A DNA stretch of 64,000 nt from the NCBI GenBank assembly GCA_008711295.1, contig VUYV01000124.1:2029715-2093714 (forward strand). Reading direction: 5' to 3'. The notes beneath the pieces were generated by a model, which searched no databases, was not told the origin of the DNA, and worked only from the letters and a program-made list of their open reading frames with translations. Shown here piece after piece: positions 49,216 to 63,180 of the stretch. The translations under genes were made by a program, and so were the position numbers. Position 1 is the stretch's first letter, and every line of letters begins with the position of its first letter. The stretch is from Anarhynchus alexandrinus. Taxonomy: Eukaryota; Chordata; Aves; Charadriiformes; Charadriidae.

Positions 49216-50817
49216 TCCTACTGCTGTGTTTTAACAGCCGCATCCTTCCTTACTGTATGTATTCACTTCTTTTCCCCTGAATACCCTTCAAGTTTTCCAT
49301 AATCATAAATAAAACAGTGGAACAATGGCCTTGAATGGTCTAACAATAACAGGGAAGAGTCTCTGATGCAGAGCTGAAGGCCAGAACTGGGTTTTGTATA
49401 CATTAAGGGCCTTTGGGGACACTTTCTGGTATGTTTTTGCAGCAAGCTGTGGTATTTGAAGCTGTTGAATAAATTATTATTTATTTCAAGAAGCAATGAG
49501 GGATACCAAATAGTATTGCGGGGGAGGGGGAGAAGCACAGAAATACATATTTAAAAAATGGAAGCAAAGCGGTTCAGCCAAAAGGACTTTTTTACATTTG
49601 AGCCTAGTCAGAACCCCAAGGTTAGGACAACTTCTTATTTTCCACTGACTATTTTTGCTCTTGCATAGGCTTCTCCATTTCCTGGCTCTGGCAAGGGCTG
49701 AAAGCAGAAGGGCACGCTGGAAACTAAAATAGGCTAAACTGAGCTTTTAAGCACATTTGCTCGGGGAGTGTGGGGTGCACAGCTGTGCTGTCAGACTGCC
49801 CGGAGCCCATGGCCAAGCGCAGCAGATGGGACCAGGCACCCTCATGGGAGGTGGAAGAGGAAGGAGATGGCAGCACACCCCTAAGCACACCCTCCCTGGT
49901 GTTCCTTCGGGGCACAGCCACTGCAGGAGCCCTGCAGGGCCTGTGCCTGTAGGACAATGAACATCAGCTTCTCCGTGCTGTGCCAGGGCCCAGGCTCATG
50001 CCTGTTCCATGCCCAGTTCTCTCTCTTCCCTCTCAGGTTCAGGTGGAAGAGATGCTCTGTGGGGTTTTCTTTGCGCATGGCTTCCATTTTGCTTTCTCAC
50101 GATCCTTGAATTTTCCTTTGTGTATTACAAAATTCCTTTCTTTTAACAGAAATGGTTTAAACAATAGCGTGGTTTTATCTCTCTATTAGGTAGTTCTTTG
50201 AAAAATAAAAGCACCGTCTCTGCATCGTGGCCCTCTACCTGCCTTCTGAGGTTGGGTAGGTTAGCATAAAGGTGGTTGCTCTGGCAAGGCTAAGTTGTTT
50301 GAATATGTAACTTCTTTGCTGTCCCAAAATGAATTGTTGGGTTTTGACACGTGGATGACAGACGCTTGGCTGATTTCATGGCAAAAGTTGAAGCATCCTT
50401 GATGAATATGTGAGTAAATGTCTGTCTCTTTGATCAAATTTCAATACTCACCCTTTGCTGGGATGGTGGAAGGCACGGCTATTGGAGATTACAAATAGGG
50501 TCCTGACTTTGCTAAGGGGAAGAAGCTTGTTCACAGAGTCAGAAAAGGTAATGGTCAGGATATGCTCTTGCCATTCCTCCTTTCTTCTTCAAAAATAAAC
50601 CAGGGAGGGAAAGAGAGGAAGGATCCCTTCCACACATATGGCATTCCAGCAATACTGTCATCTTCCAGGTTGTTCTGCAGCCTCGGCAGTGGCTGATCTT
50701 TGGGCACTGCAACCTTGCTGCACTAGGAGAGCGTGCCTGAAGGGGAGGACAGCTAAGGATACAGTGAGTCATGCTCACCCCTGGGGAAATCAAGGCAATC
50801 AACTCAGGGACACACTA

Positions 50818-51114
<297 letters not shown>

Positions 51115-52435
51115 TTAGTGCCGTATTCCTCCCTGCTCCTGCAATCTGCATGGGGGAAGAGAGCAGCTTAGGTGAGGGGAATGACTCAGAGCCATGATTC
51201 AGGAACGGTGCAGTCATATGGATTGTTTGGCAGCCCCGATTGTTCGCAATTTAAATACCAACGCTTTTATTTTTGGCCTTGCAAAGCGAAGGGATTGTGT
51301 TTGCTCCGGGGGGCTGGGGGGAGACAGCGAGAACGTAAACATCCCTCCGCAGAGCAGGAACGCCGTAGAGTCTCGTGGCAGCGACTGGCTTCATTTGTAG
51401 TAAAATAACTGCTCAGACTGAGGGCTGGAGCTCAGGAAAGTACAAAAAGGCAGTCAAACAAATAGTCATCTGACAAGGAAAAAAGGGATTACATTGGATC
51501 AGATTTTGTATTTGGCTTAATCCAAGGCTGTTAGATTTACAAATAGTATGTAATTGCCTTTTATCCAGGAGACCCTGGATGGAGTTTTGCTATAGGAGGC
51601 AACAAGGGGATGTGCTGCTTAGCAAACCGGAGACACCTGGAGCTGCCGCACAGGGAGCAAAGGTGCGAGACTGTGCGCTTTCTGCAAAGCATTGCAACAC
51701 AAGTTCACCCGGAGAGGTCAGTTCTGCTGACTTCCTAAAGGAAAAGGTAAATAGGGTGCAGAAAAAGCAGACTGAGGACTCCGTGTGCTGAAGCACAATT
51801 GTTGCACAAATGTCAAGGAGCTGGAGAAAAATCCCCATTGTGAATTTCCCACAACTAGGAGTGAAATAAAGAGGAAAGAGGGAGATCCTTGAGACATGCT
51901 TTACAGCCCTTTTTGTGGCTTACTGTAGTGCTTACTCAGGTGGGCTAAACTTCATTAGGCATATTGGGCATTAGGAAAGTTTTAAGGAATACTGACAAGA
52001 GTAGGACATGGTGCAGTCACAGTCCTTGGGGAAATGAAGAAAATTGTGCTGTCCACAAGGCCACCTGGTGCTCCAACCCAAGGCAACTTTGGGAATGACA
52101 CGATTTGGGGAAGGAAGGCAGGATGCCACTGCAAGGATCAGTTCAGAGGCTGGCAATGTCAAGTGCCAGGGCATGGAGAGAAATTTCCCATGGCAGGTGG
52201 TGTTACTCAGTGTGTCTCTGGCAAGGAGGAGACTCACTGCTCCTGGAAATCCAAGTTGTCACGGTTCAGGTGTCACCAATGAGCAGCCAGACTTCATTTT
52301 TCCCATGGTAACTGCAGCCTGCAGCTGAGAGGATACGATGCTGGGTCAGGAATATGATACAGTTCTTGATCCTCTTCTCCTGCATCCCTAAAGTAAGCCC
52401 TGCACCCTCTCTCTAGCTCACTTTACATTTCACGA

Positions 52436-52500
52436 GTTGGAGGTTGGCGAGATGACCACCAGAGATTCCTTCCAACCTAAATTAGTCTCAGTCTGTGGTC
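52436..52500 (+). repeat. CR1 LINE 3' tail fragment
   Basis: A short remnant reads GAGTTGGAGGTTGGCGAGATGACCACCAGAGA, then TTCCTTCCAACCTAAATTAGTCTC. This is the standard CR1 3' UTR end, with substitutions. No 5' part was seen. Confidence 0.65.
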
Positions 52501-54291
52501 AGTTAACATGGACAGAATACGTTCCTTACCCAAGCACGTGTTTCAAGCTTAAATAGCTAACTGGAAACAACCATAAACAGGCTTTTACCAGTAGAGAATT
52601 GATGGTACAGATGTGCTGAGCAAGGACTGCAGAACTAGCCTCACTGCTGTTGAGTTTGTTGAGCGTGGTTGTGACACAGAAATTACTAATGAGAGCTTTG
52701 TCCCATTTGCTTTAATGATGGACTCTCAGTATATTTTAACAGCTCCTGCCATTAAAGTGCATAGGTATTTCAAAGGCATCTGGTCGCTCGCTATTTGATT
52801 GCCAGTTAAAAAGCACATATGTTTCTAAAAGCTTAGCAGCATTTCCTTAGCCAGAATTTGTCCCTTCCTATTTGTCAAACATTGATTTTTCTCACTCTGT
52901 TTCTAATGGAGCTTGAAATGACTGTGCCTTGTTTTCCTTTATTTTTCAAAGCTATTAAAAAGATGGCTGTGTAAATTTACCGTTGGCTTCACAGCTCTGG
53001 CAACAGGGTTGCTTTGTTTATCTGCTGACCAGTAGCATGTACAGCAGGGGCAGTAGCTTTCTGCACGCTGCCAATCTGATCCAGCCTTTCGCGTTCTCTG
53101 AAACTGCCTTTCAGAGCAACTGGGGGTGGGAGGGTGAGGGGGTTAGTCCTCTCTGTCCTTTTACTACTTAATATTTCCAGTTAGAGTCATAGAAAGGACT
53201 CTGTGAAAAATGACAGGCAGTCTATTCATGTATATTAACTCGGTAATTCCGTATTGGACTTGCTTCATGGATTGGTTTAAAAGAAAAGAAAAAGTCTCCC
53301 ACATCCTGCTAATTCGTAAACCCTAATGGGCTTCCAGATATCCAGCTGGGTCGTTTCTGTGACTCACACTCACAATAAAGATTCTGCAGGGCATCCCCAC
53401 TAACCGTGCACACGGCAGAGAGAAGTCAGTACCACATGGCTCGCAGGAGAGACGTGTGTTTATCCGAACAAAGTGAGCAGATGGATGTGCAGGAAACAGT
53501 TCTGCTGGAAGAGTTGGCCATTTGGAGAGCCAGCGTTGGAAGCGGCTGATGGAAATGAACCTGGAGGGAGTATCTCCCTTATAAATATTTAGAGGTGCGT
53601 GCTTTCTGTTCTTGGTGGACTGAAATGATCTTAATGGACTGTGATTCAATGGAAATATCGAGGCTGTTAGTAATTCAGCTTTCAGAAATGGAAGAGACAT
53701 GGAATCCTTGTACTCCCTACCTCATTCAGTCAGGGGAGAATTGTTTTGAAAACATGTTGCTTTCCTAAACAGACATGTGCATCTCTGGCTGGGAGTGTTT
53801 GTTTACCACATCAAACACCTCATCATCCTCCTTCTTGGTTCATAATAGGCCCCCAGTGAATCCTTCTGAGGAACAGAACTCAGTCAAAGAGACCGAATCA
53901 AGAGGTTTATCCAGGTCCTCCTCCTGCTTTCTCGAAACTGAATGGGCTTGATCCTGCACAGCACCATCTCTAGTAACTCCTTGGTGATTAGAAGCCCTTT
54001 ACTTTCAGGTGCAAGCCTACAGTCACCCATTCCCTGCAGGTCTCGCTGTCACTGTAACACAGCATCCAGTGCCTACATCTCTCCAGCTCAGAACGTAGGG
54101 TGTCCCGCTTCCCCGCAGTGTGTGATGGTTATCCATCATACTTGGTTATCATTCTCAATGTGGCAGCTGATTTATTGTGTCAGCTTAAGCAATAAGTAAC
54201 TCCTAATTTTTAAAACCCTGTATGTCACATGGTGATGAAGAGTCCCCATGCGTTGTAAAATACGCCGTTTTGAAACCACTGGGTGAAATGA

Positions 54292-54301
54292 GGGGGGGGG
54301 G
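54292..54301. repeat. Poly(G) run
   Basis: Ten consecutive G are followed by AGGG. It is a simple homopolymer in TTC9 intron 1. Confidence 0.85.
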
Positions 54302-57300
54302 AGGGTAGACGGTTAATGCTATTAGCTCCAATGAAGGGGCCCTGCCCATCACACTTCCCAACTGACTGATGATGTTTAAGCAAGGAAATAAGAAGTTTGG
54401 TTGTTTCTCCTCAAAAGAGGAGTGTTAAGCCTAGATTTCTAAGTTTTAATTTGTGGGCTCAATCTATGCCAGCCAGTTCCATGAGCTGCAACAATTTGAG
54501 AGGCGCAGTACAGATCTGGTACCAGTAGATAACTGTACTGCTAGAGCTAATTTGTGTGGCCCTGCTCAGCATAAGGGTAGGCAAAACAAAGATTAAAGCA
54601 CCTGTAGAGACAAAATACATCTACACCTTTAATCTTTACCAGTAGCTGTGGTTAGCAACGGTGGGAAGTTGTAACTAAAATCCTGGCAGTTGAGGGTTTT
54701 GGATTCTACTTTATTGCACCCTGAACTAATTCTGAATTCCGGAGTACCTTTGAGGAAAATATCTAGGCTTCACTCGTGCTAGTGAGAAAGGATCCATGAC
54801 AGCCCTTTTCTCCCAAAGGTTAATTACTTTCATTGTTTAAGAAATGTCACTACGTTTCTATACTGATATTTTGTTTAGCTGCAATTACTAGCCACTGGTG
54901 GAATTACTAGCCACATCTTTGCTACCCTGAAAAGCTTGTGTTTGCTTGTTTTATTGGTACTCTGAGGCTCTGACCACGCCACTCCTTCATCTTCTCTTTA
55001 ATAGCCTGCATAAAGAAGTGCCTGGGGTCTCTTACTAAAAAAACCCGTATTTTTAAGCTTTACTCACTTGTATAGCTGTTCTCCGAGCCCTCAAAATGAA
55101 GTTCAGCTGAAAGTGCTGTCAGTTAGCATCTCGCCAGAGAAACCTCCTCCGTGTGAATACCTCTGCAGGTTATGCAAATAGCTCAGTTTGGCCTGAACTT
55201 TTGGCTTCTCATTTTGGCTGAGCTAAAAACTAAGTCTGGAAGTCGGATGTACGCGTTTTAACATGGAGGTTTCGAACAACAGTATCAAGAGCCTTGCCGA
55301 CCTGGCAATTTTCACCAAAGGGTAAATCTGCGTGCCAGAACAATCCTCCAGACACAGTTTATATCAGTGGCTAAATTCCCGCTGTAGGCAAGGCTCAAGA
55401 CCTGTTCGTGTTACGGAACACTTAAGGGAGTGAGCCAAATTACTGTGCAAACAACGTTAGCATATCCCTGCCCCGTGGCATGTTCCTTGGGCTCAGCACC
55501 TTGTGTTAGTCAGTCGTAATAAGAATTCCATTTGCTGTTGTTCTGGGAGATGAAAATGCCCTTGCCTGACAGGAATACCTTGGGTTGCAAGTTCGTATTT
55601 CACAAACTCCTGCCTCGTTTGTTTGCTGTCACCCAGGTGAGCTGGTAGGGCTGCCTGTTTTTAAGATTGCCTTGTGCCTTCCACTGTAGGAGAGAGTCAG
55701 CTGCTCATAACTTTGTTGGTCTTTTAAATTTTGGATTAAAATATTCCATGTGCAATGTCTGCCTTTGATGTCTGCTTTTGGAAAATGTCAGCCAAGACTG
55801 TTCAGGTATTTTTGAAAAACAGGCGAGGGAAACATATCTTATTTTTCCCTTGTTAAAGAGCTCTGGTGACTGTCTCTTCGGATTTGTCTCATGCCCTCTC
55901 ATCGTTTGGCTTTGCAAACTGAAATCTGGCAGATATCATTTGTGTCAAGCAGGTGCCTTCTGTTATCCCCGGGGTAATCTATAGCTGGCCAACTGATAAC
56001 CTTCTGAAAATAAAGCCACTGTAGTACTGCATATAGTACCCTGTAGAGATGCCTTAGAATTTGGTACCCAAATCCATTGAATATTTGGTCCACCCTGTCT
56101 ACAATCCGATCTAGGAAAAAGCAGGGATTTGTAAACTTAGAGAGCAAGAAAATTCTCTTATTGGCTCACTGGTCACAGGAAGAAAGAAGAGCAGAAAGTG
56201 GAAAGCAAGTTGTCTTAGTTATGGCAGAAAGACAGGGAGACAAATGTTTTCAAGGGTGGGAGATGGGGGCTGAAACACACATGGGGACAGAGGCACAGAA
56301 CTGCCGGGGTGGTGAAGGGGTGTGTGAGTGGGGAGTTGAGGTCTATTGAGGAGGCAAAGCCTGGGGGGAGAAGTGGACTTAAGAGTTTAGGACAAGGTGC
56401 TAAAGACATAGAGACACAGCGCAACCAGCCTGAGGACCAAGAGGAGCATTTGCAGCAGTGAGATCTGAGCAGAGGACACTAATCTCCCTAGGTGTGTATG
56501 AGAGCAGCTCCTCGAGCAGATCACTTCAGCACAATCACATTCCTGCTCTGCATCATCTTTTTCTCTTCGGAGTATACTCACCAAGGGATACCAGCCTGCA
56601 AGGCTCAAAGCTAGCCCTTGCAAATATGCCCTGGAGACCGGAGCAGGTGTCCTCTGCAAGAGCTAATAATAAGTCAGGAGGTTGAACCGCTCTCCTATAC
56701 CCATGCAAAAGGGTCTGAATCCAAAGGACTTTTGCTTTCCACCCCTTGGACTGAAAATCTAGAGGATATTAGATTTGCCTTCCAAAAATGTATTGGTGCA
56801 TTTAGCCCACTTTCACTAAGGAGTTTACTGTGAGGTGGGCAAGGCTAACAAGACTGTTCTACCAACCAGTGGTTTAAAAAAACCTAACCAGCCTGTATTG
56901 ATTTGCTAGGTTGCAAAGAAGAGAGAAGTAGCTAAACCCATTACTGCTTAAACCTGAAGTGGATGTTCCCTCTTTATTGTATTTATTCTTGACTCTACCA
57001 CTGGAGTTTGACAGCCTATGCAGATTATTACGCAATGTGTATTTCACAAACCGGCACTGTCATTCCCAGAAATAACCACAATTAAACTCTGCAAAATACT
57101 TTGCTTTCTGATACGATCTCGCCCTAAGTATAGCAGCCAGCAGTTCACTTAAAATCTGTTTAAATCACAGGAAGATGGTGCATATTCTTGCTCTGGTTCT
57201 GTTTTGGGAAACACATCACTGATACTTTGATATAACTGCTTCAGGGTTTTATTCAGACATTTGATTAAGACCTTTATATATCATTGAATGGGCTTTGTAC

Positions 57301-58130
57301 TCATATGTCATTAAGACTCAAAATAATGGGGCAGACGAGGAGAGCCTCTTACTTCTGTTACTTCAGAAGACTTGGCATCCTTCATAGTGATGCTCCAAAA
57401 AAGAGAAAACATGATAGTGATAAGTTCTGGTTTGATTTAAGTGTTTGGGGAGAAAAATTATTGGGATATAACAAAAAAACCCCCAAAACAGGAGGAGAAA
57501 AAATTAAAAATGTTTGTCTTGGAATAGACAGCAATCTTCTAAACATGCCACTAATTGACGTATCGCTAATCTCTGAATGCTGCAGTCTGTGTAAATGGTG
57601 TTTACAACAAGCACGTGGAGGTCATGGTGTTCACTGGAGGAATTAAAGGAGATACCATGATATTGAAAATTTCAGCCTTACATTAGTAATTTAAGTTGTA
57701 ATTAACATCTAAAATGAATCAGGTAAAATGTTTTATATGATGATGCTGAAAATATAAAGGATTGTCTTAGAATAAAAGTCACCTTGGACTTAAAATACTG
57801 TAATTTTAACATACAGCATAAAAAGCTCTGGACTACTGTAATGTTTATCCAAATTTCTCTGAAGTTGAAGTTATTGATCCTGAGTGTGCAGCCTACACAG
57901 GTTACATGTGGATGGCACAGCCCAGTTTTTAACCTATGTTTTAACCTGTGTTAAATTTTCAGTCTGTATTGGTACTAAAAGGAGCCATAAAACATGCGGG
58001 AATGTAAGAAGCCTACACCAAGGGACCAGAGCAGAGGTGGTAAAGCATCCATATCTGCGCTGAGCTCCACGTGTGCTGTGCCCTTCAAGAACGCAACCCG
58101 CATTCCTCAAAAGAGGATGTTTAAAGCATC

Positions 58131-58147
58131 TTTTTTTTTTTTTTTTT
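58131..58147. repeat. Poly(T) tract (17)
   Basis: Seventeen consecutive T in TTC9 intron 1 read as A17 on the gene strand. No retroposed body was recognised next to it. Confidence 0.9.
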
Positions 58148-59009
58148 CCAGAGAAATGCCGCATGCAGTTTCACTACAAGGCTGAGACACTAATTAGGAT
58201 CTGCAGTTTCAAAACAATCTCTTCCATGAAATATTTCTCTTCTTTCTCTATAGTCCAAGCTTGCAAACAAAGAGGATTTTCTGGCTTCTCACCAATAAAA
58301 AGCTAATTGTAGACAGCTTGATATTGTCTGCCAATAATCTGATCAGCTGACTCCTAGTTCCCGGACAACCTTAATGGGATGAAAAGGGACTATCAGAATG
58401 ACAGTACAACTTTCCAGCCAGTGGCTCTCATTTATTCCTCTCCAGGTACCAAAAAGGACTAAATATGCCCGTATGTTTCTGCTTGCAGGGAAACGCGTGG
58501 AAAATTAAAATCCAAACTGTATGACAGGTTGTCTCTCTCTGTAGGGAGGGATTAATGCTAAATGAGGTGTGGATCCACAAATGTTTGGAGAGCCCAAAGA
58601 CAGCCACCTCTTCCAAGCCGCGTTCCCCTTCTTCCCATTCTGCCTCCTTGGCCATGCCTTTGTCCCAGTACATAGCATGGTATCCTTCAGTTCCCTGCTG
58701 CTCTTGCATCCTTCATACCTCTTCCAGAAGAAAGACCCTGACTTCACAGTTCCAATTAGCTTTTCTGGGAGAGACAGACAGTAGTAGTGACTGAAGTATG
58801 CTGATGCTTCCACCATCGCGCACGTTAGGAGGCATCTAGCCGTTCTCAAAGGAGCTGCTGAGCCCATGGGTCAGGCTTTGTGTGGCTGGCAGCCCACCCT
58901 AGGACTCTGCCTATTGCCATGCCTTGGAGTGCACAGGGCTGATAACAAGGAGATAAGTAACAGCTAATGTGAGCTGTCAGAACAAATCAGTTTAACTTCA
59001 GTCTGTGAT

Positions 59010-59395
59010 AGGGTGATCAATCTTGAAGATAAAGGAGAAACAGTAGATGTTACATATCTTGGCTTTTACACTAGTCAAATGACAAACTCTAGTGACATTT
59101 TCTTAAGCAAATTTAAGAACAGTCTAAATGAATAGACTTAACTCTATTAACAAACTAAAAGACAATACTAAGTAGGGTTCTGCGCTGATCTGTCCGAGGC
59201 CCCATGATTTTTGGTATTCGTCAATAAAGACCTAAATGACAGACTGCCTCATCAATTTGCAGATGACACCAAGATGTGAGGAGCTGGTTTATGTTGGAAG
59301 ACAGGGGTAGAATTCCAAAGGATCTCCACAAACTGGTGGTGTCTTGATTAAAAGGGGATGCAATTTGACAGGGGGAAGTGACATGTCTGGGACAT
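59010..59395 (+). mobile_element. Decayed CR1 LINE fragment, reverse-transcriptase region
   Basis: CR1 ORF2 words survive: GATAAAGGAGAAACAGTAGATGTTAC, then ATCTTGGCTTTT, and TTTGCAGATGACACCAAGATG, which encodes the RT palm catalytic box FADD (59256-59267) followed by TK. Next come AATTCCAAAGGATCTCCACAAACTGG and GATGCAATTTGACA. Frameshifts and stops elsewhere rule out a functional enzyme. It is an internal piece lacking both ends, on the plus strand. Confidence 0.8.
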
Positions 59396-60385
59396 GTCTT
59401 ACTAATACCCTTGAACCATGCATGGGTATGGATAGAAGACTCTTGAATTGCTGTTCAGCTCTGCAGTCCCATTATTGATCGTCCTGTTAACAGAGCATGA
59501 ACGGTCGGTCCCCAGTTCTCCTTGATGGCTGCCATTTAGTGCTAATTCCTATCAGAAGGTCCTGCTGGAAGATGTCAAAGCAACATCCTAGCCAGACATG
59601 TGAGTATGTAAGCACTTAAGTAAGAGCAGGCATGAATGATTTCTGCCTTTGCTGTGTGTTTATGTTCCCATATTTCAGACTTCTCTAATTTTCAAGAGCA
59701 CAGTTCTTTAGAAGTGTTCGTTATTTCTAAATGATTCTTAGGCTACTTTAAGGCAAGTCCGTGGTGATTTATGCTTCTTTTTTTTGGTCACAAATCCAGT
59801 GATATAATACTGCAGTTTTCCTTCAAAGGGCCAAAGCTTTGAGAAGCAAGGAATTTCAGCAAACTTTTCACCTGATCCTCATACCTTCTGTTTTGAAAGA
59901 GTATTTTGACGTACTGGTTCCTGTAGCTACTGGGCCTTCACAGCCAAACCAGAGGCTTACTGAAAATGCTTAGCTTTGGTAATATTGAAGAAGTAATTAA
60001 AACCTAGATGTCAAGCAAACAAGAATTGTTTTCTGAAGCCAAAATCTGCCCCCGTCTGTGTACAGCAAATCTTCTACCAAAATAAAGAGTTTAAGGTGGA
60101 GATGATCTTCATATTGCAACTTCCAATCTCCATGCCTTTGATTTTCCCAGCTGGGAGAGGTAGGAGCGAAGTCCTAGCAAAGCACTGGAAGAGCAAGAGC
60201 TTCAGTCAGCTTTTAACTACTAGATCATTTTGATTCTATAATATCCATAAATACTAGCTCTTCCTGCAGCTACCTCAGAAGAGATGGAAGTCCGTTCTGT
60301 TTATTTTTGCTAAGGCTGTTATTGTTGATCTGCCAGGTTAAATCCCCTGGAGTTTTCCTCCTCTCTGACTTTATATTTACTTTTG

Positions 60386-60793
60386 AGAGGCTGAAGGAGT
60401 TGGGGCTGTTCAGCCTGGAGAAGAGAAGGCTCCGGGGAGATCTTATTACGGCCTTCCAGTACCTAAAGGGGGCCTACAGGAGAGCTGGGGAAGGACATTT
60501 TACTAGGGCATGTAGTGACAGGACAAGGGGGAATGGCTTCAAACTGGAAGAGGGCAGGTTTAGATTGAACATTAGGAAGAAGTTTTTCACTTTGAGGGTG
60601 GTGAGGCACTGGAACAGGTTGCCCCGAGAGGCTGTTGAGGCCCCATCCCTGGAGGTGTTCAAGGCCAGGCTGGACGTGGCCTTGGGCAACCTGGTCTAGT
60701 GGGTGGTGTCCCTGCCTGTAGCAGGGGGGTTGGAACTCGATGATCTTCAAGGTCCTTTCCAACCTAAACCATTCTATGATTCTATGATTCTAT
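60386..60793 (+). mobile_element. CR1 LINE 3' end, ORF2 C-terminus open to its stop
   Basis: This is a 5'-truncated CR1 starting near GAGAGGCTGAAGGAGTTGGGG. One frame runs without a break for about 100 codons to a TAG at about 60697-60699. It contains [48 protein letters not shown] and [10 protein letters not shown]. The 3' UTR follows, with GGTTGGAACTC, TCAAGGTCCTTTCC and ATTCTATGATTCTATGATTC, the diagnostic CR1 end. The intact frame and tail suggest a younger insertion than the others. It cannot move by itself because most of ORF2 is missing. Confidence 0.95.
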
Positions 60794-62799
60794 CTAGTAA
60801 TCTTTGACCTGTCTTTATCTTTTAAAATCAGTACTCATCTAGTACAGTTTAGTCCCGTCAATATGACTTTAGATATGTTTGGCCTTCAGATCTACTGTTC
60901 CAGTTGCTATTTATTCTACCACCTCTTCCTTACTGTTTGCCTTTGTTCATCTTGTGTGGCTTTACTTTCTCACTGTGGCACCTTCTCTACCTTTCCTCCC
61001 TTTCCTCCTCTGGCCTCCTGTTGCTATTGACACCCACTGGAGGAATCTGGTCTCCTGAGTCGTTTTCACAAGGAAAAAGTACATAGAATTTTATCAGAGA
61101 TCAGCAACATCAGATGGTGACAACCATCTGGTAACTGCCTGCAGTTCAACAGCAGCCCAAGTCTAACAAGTGACGTCAAATATTTTATGATTCTTACCAG
61201 AGTATACTACACCATGAAATTAAGGTCTTCATGGAATTTCATGGAATTATGGTTTTTTTTTAGACACATCTGAGACAAGGAGGGGATTTCTGTAAGTAGG
61301 AAGACGCTTTGGAGGAAGTGATGGATTTCAAGCTGCCTTCTCTACTGAAGGGTAAAGCATCCTTTGCTCACAGTGGTTCAAACAACTGACAGAAGCACTG
61401 TGAAATGCAGCTGGAACAGCTTGAAGGCTCTCAAATGAAGTCACTGACAGTTGTGCGTACCACGACTGCCTCAAGTGTGGCTTACTGCAGCATGTTCAAT
61501 TTGAGATGAAAGCTAACGCTTTATCCTGTACCACAAACAGGGCAGGATGACGTGGCTGTGTAACATCTGTGTGCTGTGCCCTGTGGTGGCTCACAGTTCA
61601 CCTCCCAGGACACGTGAAAGAGCTGACAATTGCAGAGTCCGCTAAGGGCTGGAGAGCAGACTGTCTGTGGGGCCACCTCCCTGTGTACTCGTGCCATGTA
61701 TAATTGATAGGGACTGAAAATGCTTTTGTTTTTAACTTGAACTCTCCCTAGCTGAAAAGACTCATCTGGCAAGATGGAGAGGTCAAATGGGGAGGAACGT
61801 TTCCTTCATTAAAATAATAACCCATGCACGTGTTCTATCCAGCTCCAGTGTAGCCCAAAGCCTTTCCATTCTAATGATGTTTTGAAACAGAGAGAAACCT
61901 TTACGGCCTCTGTGGGAGGGACGGAGAGGAGAACAACTGACAGAACCAAAGAGGCTGACGGTGCCCGAGTCAACTGGTTTCTAACTAATTGCAGAGAGGT
62001 AGGTATAAAACAAAGCTCTTGAAACCTTATTTTCCTTAAAAAGCACTAAAACTTACACAGAAGCATAGTTTCTCAGCAACAGAGCCAACTAACCCTGGCT
62101 GTGTCAGGCTGTGCCACCTGGCTGTGCTTTCACAGATGGCGTAAAGTAAGCTTAAGTGTCACCCTTTCATGTATTCGGGCCTCTGGTGTCCTTGCCTCCT
62201 CCCTGCTCTCCATTTATACCATATAAACTTAGTACCATTGAGACATCTGTCCCTCCATCAAATCTAGCTGGCCAACAGGTTTGAAAGTTATTAAGAGAGG
62301 ACTGACCGGCAGACCACAGAAAACGTACTTGATTATGACTCATTTCCTTTGGAAATCAGGCTGAAAACGAATAAACTACAGACCAGAGTATATTATTTGC
62401 TTGAGAAAGTCAGGGTTTCAAGCGTGCAGGAGCACATAAACCAGCCCTCTAATAATAGGTCTACTCTTTGATATAAGCTGTGGCAAAGCGCTCCAGGTAA
62501 AGATCTCGGATCCTTCCCAAACCCCACATGAACCCCGTCTGTGCAATGCATTGCTGGCAGTGGAGGAATGAGGCAGGAGCGCGTGTCTGATTTGGAGCAC
62601 GCAGAGGGTAACTTCCACCCCAAGTACGGAGCTTGTTTTAAGGCACCAGGAACACCCAAATCATTGTACCGGATCAGGCCAGTAATACAATTCTCTGTCT
62701 TGACTGTGCCTTTTTGGTTAAGCTAGAGAAGATGGAGATACAGTATAAGAATTATGTGGTAGCTAAAGAAGCTGAAATGGGTTCTGCTGATGAGCATAT

Positions 62800-63180
62800 T
62801 GGTCTGCAAATAGAGATCAGTAGCAGAATACCTCAGGAATTAATTTCAGAATTGAGCTTGTTTAGTGTTTTTGTTAACGCCCTGATGTAAAAGTGCCCTA
62901 CTGACAGCATGAAGTTGGAAGGTACTGTTAAAAGGGATGAGGATGACAATGTCACTTAAAAAGAACTACCTGACCCAGTGGACAGCAGTAAATTTGTTTG
63001 GGATGGAAGTCGATAATACAAAATTTAAGACCATACTCTTTGGGACTATTAGGAATTTCTGGTAGAATTTGTGAGCTCATGAGCTGGAAACAACCAAAGA
63101 GGAAAAGGATGTGAATATGCTGGCTGATCACAGGATGACTGAGTCATTTATGTGACATGGCCATGGACAGGGAAATGAAA
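62800..63180 (+). mobile_element. Decayed CR1 LINE fragment, internal ORF2 region
   Basis: Old CR1 words in order are AGAATACCTCAGGAATTAAT, GAATTGAGCTTGTTTAGTGTTTTTGTTAA, GACAGCATGAAGTTGGAAGG (a decayed catalytic box), TTTGGGACTATTAGGAATTTCTGG and GGCTGATCACAGGATGACTGAGTC. There is no surviving frame. It overlaps the 59 kb fragment in consensus position, so the two are separate insertions. Confidence 0.75.

Noticed and set aside
57284..57646. 120-codon plus-strand frame in TTC9 intron 1
   Set aside because: It begins with TTG, contains a low-complexity Lys/Thr run, and has no recognisable motif. It is compatible with chance.
58131..58200. Possible retroposed gene ending at the poly(T) tract
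   Set aside because: No coding similarity or target-site duplication was found next to the tract.
60307..60385. Upstream part of the frame leading into CR1 ORF2
   Set aside because: These codons precede the CR1 truncation point and are host flank read by chance in the same frame.
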